A stretch of 64,000 nucleotides of DNA from contig NZ_LT629757.1 in the NCBI RefSeq assembly GCF_900104965.1, positions 930,001-994,000 on the forward strand. Reading direction: 5' to 3'. The notes below the pieces were generated by a model, which saw only the letters and a list, made by a program, of their open reading frames with translations, did no database searches and was not told where the DNA came from. Below, piece by piece: positions 1 to 8,995 of this stretch. Source of the DNA: Nocardioides scoriae. Lineage in GTDB: Bacteria > Actinomycetota > Actinomycetes > Propionibacteriales > Nocardioidaceae. The position numbers and the translations under genes were made by a program. Every line of letters begins with the position of its first letter. Positions within the stretch are counted from its first letter, which is position 1.

Positions 1-975
1 GAGCCGGCGCGACCAGCTGCCGGACGGGGCGCCGACCCGGACCACGGGCTCGCCCGTCAGGTCGAGCTCGAGGGTGGTCGCGGGGTCGGGTCCGGGGCCG
101 CCGGCGAGGTCGTCGGCCTCCCCGAGGCGCAGCAGCCAGCCGCCGGCCAGCGGCTCGGCCACCGCGGCGCCCAGGGTCGGCAGCCAGAGCGGACCACCGC
201 TGAGGCCCTCCGGCAGCACCACCCGGTCGGGGCTGCGCGAGCCGATGGCGGCCGCGAGGTGGCCCCAGCGGTCGACCGCCAGCGCGTCGCCACCCGCCCC
301 GGCGAGGCCCGCCAGGACGGGCGCGGCGTGGGCCCGCAGCCGGTCGAGCTCGGCGCGGTGGCGCTCGGCGATCTCGAGGCTGGTCATCCGGGCGGCCAGC
401 TCGACCAGGGCCAGCTCGGCCGGGTGCATGCCGCGGGAGGGGCCGCTGACGTCGACCACGCCGAGGGTGCGGCCCGACCACGGGTCCTTGATGGGCGCGG
501 CGGCGCAGCCCCACCGGGTGTGGGCGTCGACGAAGTGCTCGGGGCCCTGGATGTGGACGCCCTCGTCGAGGACCAGGCAGGTGCCGATGGCGTTGGTCCC
601 GACGTTGCCCTCCGTCCAGGCCGACCCGCCGACGAACCCCAGGTCGTCGGCGGCGCGTCGTACGCCGCTCGAGCCGGCGCGCCACAGCACCCGGCCCTCG
701 GCGTCGGCCACCACGACCATCTGGCCCGAGTCCATGACCGAGGCGAGGGTGTGGGTCAGGCGGGGCACGAACTCGGCCAGGCCGCTGGCCGCCCGCCGCC
801 GCTCCAGCTCGGGCCCTGGCAACGGCGGCACCTCCGGGGTCGAGCCCGGCTCCAGGCCGCGGGCCGCGACCCGGCGCCACGACGCCGCGACCGGGTCGCG
901 CGGGCCGACGCCGGATCCGGACAGTGCGGACTCCCGCACGCGGTGCAGCGCGGTCTGGTCGGTCCGGTGGTCCAC
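1..975 (-). CDS. GAF-domain transcriptional regulator (AcoR-like), 3' end cut by the window edge
   Basis: The reverse strand is open from a GTG at 973-975 to the window edge (325 codons). A GAGAGG ribosome site lies 5 nt before the GTG. The translation begins VDHRTDQTALHRVRESAL and then contains DPVAASWRR, a motif typical of the N-terminus of AcoR/GAF activators. A GAF sensor fold covers roughly residues 75-200 and includes WTEGNVGTNAIGTCL, which matches the acetoin-regulator type. The C-terminal part, where a helix-turn-helix would be expected, lies beyond position 1. The gene diverges from the flavin monooxygenase at 1068, so it probably controls it in response to a small ligand bound by the GAF domain. 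Family assignment is firm; target and ligand are inference. Confidence 0.82.
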   Translation of the reverse strand, partial: MDHRTDQTALHRVRESALSGSGVGPRDPVAASWRRVAARGLEPGSTPEVPPLPGPELERRRAASGLAEFVPRLTHTLASVMDSGQMVVVADAEGRVLWRAGSSGVRRAADDLGFVGGSAWTEGNVGTNAIGTCLVLDEGVHIQGPEHFVDAHTRWGCAAAPIKDPWSGRTLGVVDVSGPSRGMHPAELALVELAARMTSLEIAERHRAELDRLRAHAAPVLAGLAGAGGDALAVDRWGHLAAAIGSRSPDRVVLPEGLSGGPLWLPTLGAAVAEPLAGGWLLRLGEADDLAGGPGPDPATTLELDLTGEPVVRVGAPSGSWSRRL

Positions 976-986
976 GGGTGCCTCTC

Positions 987-1004
987 GTTGCAACGTGCTG
1001 CAAC
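987..1004. promoter_or_regulatory. Inverted repeat in the divergent regulator/monooxygenase promoter
   Basis: GTTGCA (987-992), a 6-nt spacer, then TGCAAC (999-1004) form a perfect 6-bp inverted repeat. It sits in the 92-nt gap between the GAF regulator (start 975) and the monooxygenase (start 1068). The position fits an operator shared by both promoters. The regulator that binds it is not shown by the sequence. Confidence 0.5.
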
Positions 1005-1067
1005 CCTGTCGCCGCTCGCCGCGACGATGTGTGCTCGGTCACACCAGCCTAGGCGAAGGAGACCCAC

Positions 1068-2942
1068 ATGACCCAGGCCCCCGAGCGGGAGCACGCCGAG
1101 CAGACCTCGGACACCGGCACCACCTCCGACACCTCGACCCCCGGGCCCCAGCAGCGCACCGAGCGCTGGCTGGAGCGCTTCGAGGCCGCGCTGCGCGAGC
1201 GCGACGTCGAGGCCGCGGCCGGCCTGTTCGAGACCGACGGCTTCTGGCGCGACCTGGTGGCGTTCACGTGGAACCTGCACACCTCCGAGGGCCGCGAGCA
1301 GATCACCGCGATGCTGGGCGACGTGCTGGACGGTGTGGACCCCTCGGGCTTCCGCACCGAGGAGCCCGCCGACGAGGCCGACGGCGTGGTCACGGCCTGG
1401 ATCGCGTTCGAGACCGCCGTGGGCCGCGGTCGCGGACTGGTGCGGCTGCGCGCCGACGAGGCGGACGGGGAGGACCGCGCCTGGACGCTGCTCACGACCC
1501 TCCACGAGCTCAAGGGCCACGAGGAGCCGCGCCGCACGCAGCGGCCGATGGGCGCCGAGCACGGCGCCAACAAGCAGCGCACCACCTGGAAGGAGGCGCG
1601 CCAGCAGGAGGCCGAGAGCCTCGGCAGCACCACCCAGCCCCACGTCCTGGTGGTCGGCGGTGGCCAGGGCGGCATCGCGCTGGGTGCGCGTTTGCGCCAG
1701 CTCGGCGTCCCGGCGCTGGTGATCGACAAGCACCCGCGGCCCGGCGACCAGTGGCGCAACCGCTACAAGTCGCTGTGCCTGCACGACCCGGTCTGGTACG
1801 ACCACCTGCCCTACCTGAAGTTCCCCGACAACTGGCCGGTCTTCGCCCCCAAGGACAAGATCGGCGACTGGCTGGAGTCCTACGTCACGGTGATGGAGGT
1901 GCCCTACTGGTCGAGCACCGTCGCCACCAGTGCGACGTGGTCCGAGGCCAGCGGCGAGTGGACCGTCGAGGTCGAGCGCGAGGGCAAGCCGCTGACGCTG
2001 CGGCCCACCCAGCTGGTCTTCGCCACCGGCATGTCCGGCAAGGCCAACGTGCCGGAGATCCCGGGCACCGACGTCTTCCGCGGCGACGTGCACCACTCCT
2101 CGGCGCACCCCGGCCCCGACGCGTACGCCGGGAAGAAGGCGGTCGTCATCGGCAGCAACAACTCGGCCTTCGACATCTGCGGCGCCCTGTGGGAGCACGA
2201 CGTCGACGTGACGATGGTGCAGCGCTCCTCGACCCACATCGTCAAGAGCGACAGCCTGATGGAGCACGGGCTCGGCGACCTCTACTCCGAGCGGGCCCTG
2301 GACGCCGGGGTGACCACCGAGAAGGCCGACCTGATCTTCGCCTCGCTGCCCTACCGGATCATGCACCAGTTCCAGATCCCGGCCTACGAGGCGATGGCCG
2401 AGCAGGACAAGGACTTCTACGAGCGCCTGGAGAAGGCCGGCTTCTGGCACGACTGGGGCGACGACGGCTCCGGGCTGTTCATGAAGTACCTGCGCCGCGG
2501 CTCGGGCTACTACATCGACGTGGGTGCCGCCGAGCTGGTCGCCGACGGCGAGGTGAAGCTCGCCCACGGCCAGGTCACCCACCTGACCGAGGACGCCGTC
2601 GTGCTCGAGGACGGCACCGAGCTGCCCGCCGACCTGGTCGTGCTGGCGACCGGCTACGGCTCGATGAACGGCTGGGTCGCCGACCTCATCGACCCCGAGA
2701 CCGCCGACCGGCTCGGCAAGGTGTGGGGCCTGGGCTCCGACACCACCAAGGACCCCGGTCCGTGGGAGGGCGAGCAGCGCAACATGTGGAAGCCGACAGC
2801 GGTCGAGAACCTCTGGATGCACGGCGGCAACCTGCACCAGTCGCGCCACTACTCGCTCTACCTGGCGCTGCAGCTCAAGGCCCGCTACGAGGGCATCCCC
2901 ACCCCCGTCCACGGCCTCGCCGAGGTGCACCACACCGGCTGA
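1068..2942 (+). CDS. Flavin-containing monooxygenase with N-terminal SnoaL/NTF2-like domain
   Basis: The protein has 624 residues. Residues about 30-150 look like an NTF2/SnoaL-type small domain (RTERWLERFEAALRERDVEAA...). After it come the FAD Rossmann motif GGGQGG at 197-202 and a second, NADPH-type motif GSNNSA at 362-367. Between them, at 337-349, FRGDVHHSSAHPG corresponds to the FMO/Baeyer-Villiger fingerprint, with H in place of the usual W before the proline. It should oxygenate a ketone, amine or sulfide using FAD, NADPH and O2; the substrate is unknown. A GAAGGAG site precedes the ATG. The divergent GAF regulator suggests induction by the substrate or a related compound. Confidence 0.85.
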   Translation: MTQAPEREHAEQTSDTGTTSDTSTPGPQQRTERWLERFEAALRERDVEAAAGLFETDGFWRDLVAFTWNLHTSEGREQITAMLGDVLDGVDPSGFRTEEPADEADGVVTAWIAFETAVGRGRGLVRLRADEADGEDRAWTLLTTLHELKGHEEPRRTQRPMGAEHGANKQRTTWKEARQQEAESLGSTTQPHVLVVGGGQGGIALGARLRQLGVPALVIDKHPRPGDQWRNRYKSLCLHDPVWYDHLPYLKFPDNWPVFAPKDKIGDWLESYVTVMEVPYWSSTVATSATWSEASGEWTVEVEREGKPLTLRPTQLVFATGMSGKANVPEIPGTDVFRGDVHHSSAHPGPDAYAGKKAVVIGSNNSAFDICGALWEHDVDVTMVQRSSTHIVKSDSLMEHGLGDLYSERALDAGVTTEKADLIFASLPYRIMHQFQIPAYEAMAEQDKDFYERLEKAGFWHDWGDDGSGLFMKYLRRGSGYYIDVGAAELVADGEVKLAHGQVTHLTEDAVVLEDGTELPADLVVLATGYGSMNGWVADLIDPETADRLGKVWGLGSDTTKDPGPWEGEQRNMWKPTAVENLWMHGGNLHQSRHYSLYLALQLKARYEGIPTPVHGLAEVHHTG

Positions 2943-2948
2943 GCCGGC

Positions 2949-2986
2949 GGTGGCGGTCTCCCGAGCCGGCTCGGGAGGCCGCCACC
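2949..2986. terminator. Bidirectional terminator hairpin
   Basis: Arms at 2949-2967 and 2968-2986 pair over 8 + 10 bp with one T/G mismatch between them (GGTGGCGG/CCGCCACC outside, CTCCCGAGCC/GGCTCGGGAG inside). The hairpin lies between the convergent ends of the monooxygenase and topoisomerase genes and can serve both. Confidence 0.7.
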
Positions 2987-3000
2987 GGCCCTCCGGCCCC

Positions 3001-4002
3001 TCAGCGCAGCAGGTCGAGGACCGCCTGCTCCAGGCGGCGCTGCTGGGCGGCGGGGGAGCGGGAGGGGCGCAGCACGAGGTCGGGGTCGATGGTGGTGCCG
3101 TTCTCGTAGAGGTCGATCACGCGCGGGTCGATGTAGGAGTTCTTCGCGATCGTCGGGGTGTTGCCGAGGTACTCCGAGACCTCCAGCACCGCGGCCTTGA
3201 CCGCGCGCTGCCGCGACCGCTTGGTGTCGGCCGGCTCGTCGCTGGCGGCCAGGGAGGCGGCGGCGATGACGGTGGCGTGCCAGGTGCGGAAGTCCTTGGC
3301 CGTCAGGTCCTCGAGCAGGGTGCCGAGGTAGGTGTTGACGGCCGCGCCGTCGAGGTCCTTCCAGACGCGTTCGAGCTGGTACGCCAGCAGCCGCTCGGTG
3401 CCGCCCCGCCGCCGGCGCAGGCTGTCGAGGGCGCCGAGCACGTCGGGATCGTCGATCTCGATGCTGTGCTCCACGCCCGACTTGCCGGTGAAGCGGAAGT
3501 GCAGCACGTCGCCCTTGCGGCGCACGTGGCGCTTCTCCAGCGTCGTCAGGCCGAAGGAGCCGTTGGTGTCGGCGTAGATGTCGCTGCCGATCCGGAAGTA
3601 CCCCAGGTCCAGCAGCCGCACGGCGACCGCGTCGGCGCGCTCCAGCGGCATGCCCTCCAGCCCCAGGTCGCGCTTGATCGCCTTGCGGGCCTCCGGCAGC
3701 CGTTCGGCCGCCCGGAGCACGCGGTCGAACTTCAGCTTGTCGCGCTTGACCCGCCAGTCGGGGTGGTACTGGTACTGCCGCCGCCCCGCGTCGTCGGTGC
3801 CGACGGCCTGGATGTGGCCGTTGGGCCAGGGGCAGATCCACACGTCCTTCCAGGCCGGCGGGATCGCGAGCGCCTTGAGCCGGGCGACCTCCTCGGCGTC
3901 GGTGATGCGCAGCCCGGTGTGGTCGTAGAAGGTCCACCCCTTGCCGGCACGACGGCGCGTGCCGCCCTTGGTGCTGGGGTAGACGGTCCGCAGTCGTGGC
4001 AC
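3001..4002 (-). CDS. DNA topoisomerase IB
   Basis: The 333-residue protein matches the small poxvirus/Deinococcus-type topoisomerase IB. These enzymes relax supercoils by nicking one strand through a 3'-phosphotyrosyl link. Visible catalytic elements are FRIGSD around residue 137, KDFRTWH around 237-241 and NSYIDPR with the likely nucleophile Tyr290. The N-terminal DNA-clamp segment (PPAWKDVWICPWPNGHIQAVGTD) is present. The length is normal for the family and the gene looks intact. It stands 82 nt downstream of kamA on the same strand, but no functional tie to lysine degradation is apparent. Confidence 0.93.
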   Translation of the reverse strand: MPRLRTVYPSTKGGTRRRAGKGWTFYDHTGLRITDAEEVARLKALAIPPAWKDVWICPWPNGHIQAVGTDDAGRRQYQYHPDWRVKRDKLKFDRVLRAAERLPEARKAIKRDLGLEGMPLERADAVAVRLLDLGYFRIGSDIYADTNGSFGLTTLEKRHVRRKGDVLHFRFTGKSGVEHSIEIDDPDVLGALDSLRRRRGGTERLLAYQLERVWKDLDGAAVNTYLGTLLEDLTAKDFRTWHATVIAAASLAASDEPADTKRSRQRAVKAAVLEVSEYLGNTPTIAKNSYIDPRVIDLYENGTTIDPDLVLRPSRSPAAQQRRLEQAVLDLLR

Positions 4003-4084
4003 GTGCGCCTAGTTCCCCGCGGGCCGTGCCCTCATGCCGACGAGATCGCCCACCCGCGGCGCGGGGCGCGGGCGCCGGCCCCGG

Positions 4085-5503
4085 TCACGCCGAGGGGGCG
4101 GTGCCCTCCAGGCTCTCCTGGCGCGCCCACCACGCCTGGCCCTCGGCGGGCAGGGTGTGGATCGGGTCGTAGTACTCGTAGGTCCGCTCCAGCGCCTCCG
4201 GGTCGGCCGCCTCGATGGAGGTCCGGTAGTTCTTCGTCCACCCGGAGATGCCGCGCACCTGGTCGTACGTCGCGAGCTGGTGCACCCAGCGCTTGCCGAC
4301 GAAGGGCACGTCGCACACGATCCGCGGCGTCGCGAAGCCCGGCAGGTAGCCCATGATGTGGTGCTGCAGCTGCTGGGCGTCGCGCACCGAGACCCGCCAG
4401 TGCTCCGAGGCCGGGATCATGTCGCACATGTAGAAGTAGTAGGGGAGGATCTGCGCCCCGTCGAGCAGCCGGAAGCACAGGTCGAGCAGCGCGTGCGGGT
4501 CGGCGTTGACCCCGTCCAGCAGCACGCCCTGGTTGCGCACGTCGCGCACGCCGGCCTCGAACATCGCCCGGGCGGCGTCGGCCACCAGCGGGGTCACCGA
4601 GTTGGCGTGGTTGACGTGGGTGTGGATGGCCAGGGAGACGCCCCGGGCGCGGGCGGTGGTGGCCACGCGCTCCATGCCCCGGCGCACGTCGTCCTGCAGC
4701 CAGTGCTGCGGCAGCCCGGCCAGGGCCTTGGTCGCGAGCCGGATGTCGCGGACGTTGTCGATGTCCAGCACGGCGGTGAGGAACTCCTCCAGCCGGGCCC
4801 ACGGCATGTTGGCCACGTCGCCGCCCGAGACCACGACGTCGCGCACCGACGGCGTGCGGCGCAGGTAGTCGAGCATCTCGGCGTGGCGGTCGACCGGCTT
4901 GCCGAGGAACTTCAGCTTCTCGACCGCGGGGGTGGAGTTGCCCACGAGGTCCATCCGGGTGCAGTGGCCGCAGTACTGCGGGCACGTCGGCAGCAGCTCG
5001 GCGAGCACCTTGGTGGGGTAGCGGTGGGTGAGGCCCTCGGCCGCCCACATGTCGTGCTCGTGCAGCGAGTCGCGGCTGGCGTGGGGGTGCGAGGGCCAGT
5101 CGGTGCGGCGGTCGGAGAACACCGGGATCATGTAGTGGCGCATCGGGTCGGCGTAGAAGGCGTCGGTCAGCGAGCCGGGACCGGCGGGGTCCACCTGGGG
5201 CGCCATCGTGTTCATCATCTGCGGCGGCACGAGCATCGACATCGTGGCCCGCTCGGCCTGGTCGCGCTCGAGGTCGGCGTAGAACCGCTCGTCGACGAGG
5301 TCGCCGAGCAGCGCCTTGAGCTGGCGGACGTTCTTCACGCAGTGCGAGCGCTGCCACTGCGCGCTCTCCCACTGCTCCCGCGTGACGTCCTTCCAGCCCG
5401 GGAACCGCGTCCAGTCTGGCTCGACCAGCTCGACGCGCCGGTAGGGGTAGGGCTGGCCGGTCTGCTCCTCGACCAGGGAGGCGATGGACGTCTCGATGCT
5501 CAT
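4085..5503 (-). CDS. kamA: L-lysine 2,3-aminomutase
   Basis: This radical-SAM, PLP-dependent enzyme converts L-lysine to L-beta-lysine. The cluster motif CPQYCGHC gives Cys174, Cys178 and Cys181, counted from the chosen start. A lysine in PFVGKRW near the C-terminus is in the position of the PLP-binding lysine. I start it at the ATG at 5501-5503 (MSIETSIAS), giving 472 residues. An upstream in-frame ATG at 5545 would add 14 codons with A/T-rich third positions that do not fit local coding usage. The gene diverges from kdd-kamD-kamE-kal, which carry the next steps. A CATACT box 6 nt before the ATG suggests a very short leader. Confidence 0.92.
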   Translation of the reverse strand: MSIETSIASLVEEQTGQPYPYRRVELVEPDWTRFPGWKDVTREQWESAQWQRSHCVKNVRQLKALLGDLVDERFYADLERDQAERATMSMLVPPQMMNTMAPQVDPAGPGSLTDAFYADPMRHYMIPVFSDRRTDWPSHPHASRDSLHEHDMWAAEGLTHRYPTKVLAELLPTCPQYCGHCTRMDLVGNSTPAVEKLKFLGKPVDRHAEMLDYLRRTPSVRDVVVSGGDVANMPWARLEEFLTAVLDIDNVRDIRLATKALAGLPQHWLQDDVRRGMERVATTARARGVSLAIHTHVNHANSVTPLVADAARAMFEAGVRDVRNQGVLLDGVNADPHALLDLCFRLLDGAQILPYYFYMCDMIPASEHWRVSVRDAQQLQHHIMGYLPGFATPRIVCDVPFVGKRWVHQLATYDQVRGISGWTKNYRTSIEAADPEALERTYEYYDPIHTLPAEGQAWWARQESLEGTAPSA

Positions 5504-5521
5504 GGACCCAGTATGAACACG

Positions 5522-5556
5522 ATCCTTGCGGTGCTGCCAACACAACGCCGAAGGAT
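5522..5556. promoter_or_regulatory. Inverted repeat in the kamA/kdd divergent promoter
   Basis: ATCCTT (5522-5527) and AAGGAT (5551-5556) are inverted about 29 bp apart in the 95-nt divergent gap, which is A/T-rich for this genome. On the kamA side the repeats flank TTGGCA and CATACT, a plausible though widely spaced (19 nt) promoter. An operator for a lysine-responsive regulator is a reasonable reading. No regulator gene is adjacent. Confidence 0.4.
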
Positions 5557-5598
5557 TTACTGTGTCACCACTGATCTACGGGAAAGGCTTGTGACCAC

Positions 5599-6672
5599 AT
5601 GGGACGCATGACGGGAGATCCGGCGGGGCTCCACCGGGTGCTCGCGCCGGCGGGAGTGCTGCCGCAGGCCGCGGAGCGCCTGGACACCGACCCGGTGCTG
5701 CGCGACGACGAGGTGCGGGTGCGCGTGGAGCGGCTCAACCTCGACGCCGCGTCGTTCCGCCAGCTCTCGGACAAGCACGCCGGCGACGGCGCGGCGGTGC
5801 GCGCCGAGGTGCTCGACATCGTCCGCACCCGCGGCAAGATGCACAACCCCGTCACCGGCTCCGGCGGCATGCTCGTCGGCACCGTCGAGGAGGTGGGCGA
5901 CGCCTCGCCGCTCGGGCTCTCCGTGGGCGACCGGGTGGCGACGCTGGTCTCGCTGACCCTCACCCCCCTGGTCCTCGAGGACGGGCTGGCGCGCTGGGAC
6001 GGCCGCAGCGAGCAGGTGCCCGCCGACGGGTACGCCGTGCTCTTCGGCCGCAGCATCGCCGCACGGCTGCCCGAGGACCTCTCGCCCGAGCTGGCGCTGT
6101 CGGTCATGGACGTGTGCGGCGCGCCGGCGCTGGTCGAGCGGCAGGTGCGGCAGCGGGTCTCGACGGGCCCGACCGGCTCCTCGGGCGGGGAGGTGGGCGT
6201 GGTGGTCGTCGGCGGGGCCGGCAAGTCCGGCTCGCTGTGCCTGGCCGCCGCCCGACGGGCCGGGGCGAGCCGCACCGTCGCCGTGGTGCCGCACCGGGCC
6301 GAGGCCGAGCTGCTGGAGCCGGGAGGGATCGGCGCGGGGCTGGCCGACGCGGTCGTGGTCTGCGACGCGCGCGACCCGGTGGCGCTGCGCGACGCCGTGG
6401 CCGCGGCGGGCGGGCCGGGCGACGTCACCGTGGTCTGCGTCGACGTGCCCGGCTGCGAGGGCGGCGCCATCCTCGCGACTGCCGACGGCGGCACGGTGGT
6501 GTTCTTCTCCATGGCCACCTCCTTCAGCGCCGCGGCCCTCGGCGCTGAGGGCCTGGCCGCCGACGTGACGATGCTCGTCGGCAACGGCTACGTCCCCGGC
6601 CACGCCGACCTGGCGCTCGACCTGGTCCGCACCACGCCCGCGGTCCGGGCGCTCTTCGACAGGAGGCTCTGA
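5599..6672 (+). CDS. kdd: L-erythro-3,5-diaminohexanoate dehydrogenase
   Basis: The 357-residue zinc-less MDR-type dehydrogenase oxidises 3,5-diaminohexanoate to 3-keto-5-aminohexanoate with NAD+. Distinctive features are LDAASFRQL near the N-terminus, GKMHNPVTGSGGM around residue 83, and the nucleotide-binding stretch VVVVGGAGKSGSLCLAAAR around 201. GGGAAAGG lies 11 nt before the first ATG; an in-frame ATG 9 nt later is possible. Its TGA overlaps the kamD ATG (TGATG), so the two are translationally coupled. The assignment is strengthened by its place directly ahead of the lysine 5,6-aminomutase genes. Confidence 0.88.
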   Translation: MGRMTGDPAGLHRVLAPAGVLPQAAERLDTDPVLRDDEVRVRVERLNLDAASFRQLSDKHAGDGAAVRAEVLDIVRTRGKMHNPVTGSGGMLVGTVEEVGDASPLGLSVGDRVATLVSLTLTPLVLEDGLARWDGRSEQVPADGYAVLFGRSIAARLPEDLSPELALSVMDVCGAPALVERQVRQRVSTGPTGSSGGEVGVVVVGGAGKSGSLCLAAARRAGASRTVAVVPHRAEAELLEPGGIGAGLADAVVVCDARDPVALRDAVAAAGGPGDVTVVCVDVPGCEGGAILATADGGTVVFFSMATSFSAAALGAEGLAADVTMLVGNGYVPGHADLALDLVRTTPAVRALFDRRL

Positions 6673-8237
6673 TGGGCAAGCTCCACCTCGACCCCCGCAC
6701 GGTCGCACAGGCCCGGGAGCTCGCCGCCCGTGTCGGCCAGCCGATCGTCGACCTCGCCCGCCGCCACACCACCGTGTCGGTCGAGCGCGCCACCCTGCGT
6801 CTGGCCGGCCTGGCGGGCGCCGACCCCGACGGCACGCCCTGGGTCAACCGGCTCGCCGACGCGGTGCGCGCCGACGTCGACCTCGACCACGGCCTGGCCC
6901 TCCCGGTGTGGGACGCCCTGGCGCGCGGCGAGGCCGAGGACCTGCTGACCCTGGCCCAGAAGGCGGCCGCCGGGTCGGTCCGCTTCCGGCTGCCCGAGGG
7001 CGACGACGCGCGGACCGCACGAGCCGCCTCGCGGGCGGCCGTGGGGGAGGGCATCCGGCGGGTCGACGTACGACGCGAGGAGCGGGAGGGTCTGATCCGG
7101 GAGATCGGCGACGCGCCCCGGCAGCCGTGGATCTACCTGATCGTGGCCACCGGCGACATCTACGAGGACATCCCGCAGGCGCAGCAGGCCGCCCGCGAGG
7201 GGGCCGACGTGATCGCGGTGATCCGCTCCACCGGGCAGTCGCTGCTCGACTACGTGCCCGAGGGGGCCACCCGCGACGGGTTCGCGGGCACCTACGCCAC
7301 CCAGGAGAACTTCCGCCTGATGCGGGCAGCGCTCGACGAGACCGGCCGCGAGCTGGGGCGCTACGTCCGGCTGACCAACTACGCCTCCGGGCTGTGCATG
7401 CCGGAGATCGCGGCCCTGGCGGGGCTCGAGCGCCTCGACATGATGCTCAACGACTCGATGTACGGCATCCTCTTCCGCGACATCAACCCGGTGCGGACCT
7501 TCGTCGACCAGCGCTTCAGCCGCCAGGTCCACGCCCGCGCCGGCATCATCATCAACACCGGCGAGGACAACTACCTCACCACCGCGGACGCCGTCGAGGC
7601 CGCCCACACGGTCACCACCAGCCAGCTGCTCAACGAGTTCTTCGCCCACGAGGCGGGCCTCGAGGACTGGCAGCTGGGCCTGGGCCACGCCTTCGAGATC
7701 ACCCCCGAGATCCCCGACTCGTTCCGCCTGGAGCTGGCCCACGCCCTGCTGGCGCGCGAGCTGTTCCCCGACGCCCCGCTGAAGTGGATGCCGCCGACCC
7801 GCCACATGACCGGCGACGTCTTCCGGGGCTACCTGCTCGACGGCTTCTTCAACCTGGCCGGCGCGCTGACCGGCCAGGGGATCCTGCTCGTCGGGATGAT
7901 GACCGAGGCGGTGGTGACGCCGTGGCTCTCCGACCGCGACCTGGCCCTGCAGAACGTGCGCTACGTGCTCGACTCGGCCGGACGCCTGGCCGAGGACTTC
8001 CACCCGGCCCCGGACGGCGTCATCGCCGAGCGGGCCCGCCACGTGCTGGGGGAGTCGATCGACCTGCTGACCCGGATCACCGAGCGCGACCGCGGCCTGC
8101 TGGACGCCATCGCCGACGGCACCTTCGGGCTGATGAAGCGGCCCGCCGACGCCGGGCGCGGCCTGGAGGGCGTCGCGGTCACCAGCGAGGCCTACTACAA
8201 CCCGGCGAGCGAGATCCTCGCGGAGGGGGAGCGATGA
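6672..8237 (+). CDS. kamD: Lysine 5,6-aminomutase alpha subunit
   Basis: The 521-residue protein is the large, TIM-barrel subunit of the adenosylcobalamin- and PLP-dependent mutase that moves the terminal amino group of beta-lysine to carbon 5. It begins MGKLHLDPRTVAQARELA and contains MLNDSMYGILFRDIN and WMPPTRHMTGD, typical of this family. It overlaps kdd upstream and kamE downstream by a few nt, as expected for subunits made in equal amounts. It needs vitamin B12, so the organism must make or import cobalamin; no B12 genes are in the window. Confidence 0.93.
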   Translation: MGKLHLDPRTVAQARELAARVGQPIVDLARRHTTVSVERATLRLAGLAGADPDGTPWVNRLADAVRADVDLDHGLALPVWDALARGEAEDLLTLAQKAAAGSVRFRLPEGDDARTARAASRAAVGEGIRRVDVRREEREGLIREIGDAPRQPWIYLIVATGDIYEDIPQAQQAAREGADVIAVIRSTGQSLLDYVPEGATRDGFAGTYATQENFRLMRAALDETGRELGRYVRLTNYASGLCMPEIAALAGLERLDMMLNDSMYGILFRDINPVRTFVDQRFSRQVHARAGIIINTGEDNYLTTADAVEAAHTVTTSQLLNEFFAHEAGLEDWQLGLGHAFEITPEIPDSFRLELAHALLARELFPDAPLKWMPPTRHMTGDVFRGYLLDGFFNLAGALTGQGILLVGMMTEAVVTPWLSDRDLALQNVRYVLDSAGRLAEDFHPAPDGVIAERARHVLGESIDLLTRITERDRGLLDAIADGTFGLMKRPADAGRGLEGVAVTSEAYYNPASEILAEGER

Positions 8238-8995
8238 GCGACACCGAGGACAAGCGGCTGCTGCGGCCGTACGGCGACACCACCGGCGACGGGATGGTGC
8301 AGCTGTCGTTCACGCTGCCCATGCCGCACTCCAAGGTCGCCGAGGGCGCGGCCGAGCAGCTGGCCCACAAGATGGGCATGGACCCCGCGCTGGTGGTCCA
8401 CGCCAAGCCGATGGGGCCCGACTTCACCTTCTTCGTCGTCTACGGCCGGGTGCACCACCTCGTCGACCCCAGCATCGTGGAGGTCGTCGAGCGCGACTAC
8501 GAGCTGCTGACCCCGAAGGAGGTCAACGCGGCCGTCAAGGAGCGGCTGCGGCGCCGGCTCGTGGTCGTGGGCGCCTGCATCGGCACCGACGCCCACACGG
8601 TCGGCATCGACGCCATCCTCAACATCAAGGGCTTCGCCGGCGAGAAGGGCCTGGAGTACTACCGCGAGCTCAAGGTGGTCAACCTCGGCGCCCAGGTCTC
8701 GGTGCCGCAGCTGGTGGAGCGGGCGGTCGCCGAGAAAGCCGACGCCGTGCTCGTCTCCCAGGTCGTCACGCAGCGCGACGCCCACCTGCTCAACACCCGC
8801 GAGATGTCCGCGGCCTTCCGCGAGGCGTTCCCGCCCGCCCGACGGCCGCTGCTGGTGGTGGGCGGTCCCCGCTTCGACGAGAAGATGGCCGGGGAGCTCG
8901 GGGTGGATCGGGTCTTCTCCCGTGGCACCACCCCGGGCGAGGTGGCCAGCTTCCTCGTCCACCGGATCGCCACGGCCCCGGCGGTGGCCTCGTGA
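8234..8995 (+). CDS. kamE: Lysine 5,6-aminomutase beta subunit (cobalamin-binding)
   Basis: The 253-residue protein starts MSDTEDKRLLRPYG at an ATG that overlaps the kamD stop (ATGA). The base-off B12 motif DAHTVG is at 119-124, with His121 as the expected lower cobalt ligand, and VVVGACIGTD precedes it. The remainder is a Rossmann-like cobalamin domain (LVVGGPRFDEKMAGELGVD). Together with KamD it forms the active mutase. Its TGA overlaps the kal GTG. Confidence 0.93.
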   Translation: MSDTEDKRLLRPYGDTTGDGMVQLSFTLPMPHSKVAEGAAEQLAHKMGMDPALVVHAKPMGPDFTFFVVYGRVHHLVDPSIVEVVERDYELLTPKEVNAAVKERLRRRLVVVGACIGTDAHTVGIDAILNIKGFAGEKGLEYYRELKVVNLGAQVSVPQLVERAVAEKADAVLVSQVVTQRDAHLLNTREMSAAFREAFPPARRPLLVVGGPRFDEKMAGELGVDRVFSRGTTPGEVASFLVHRIATAPAVAS

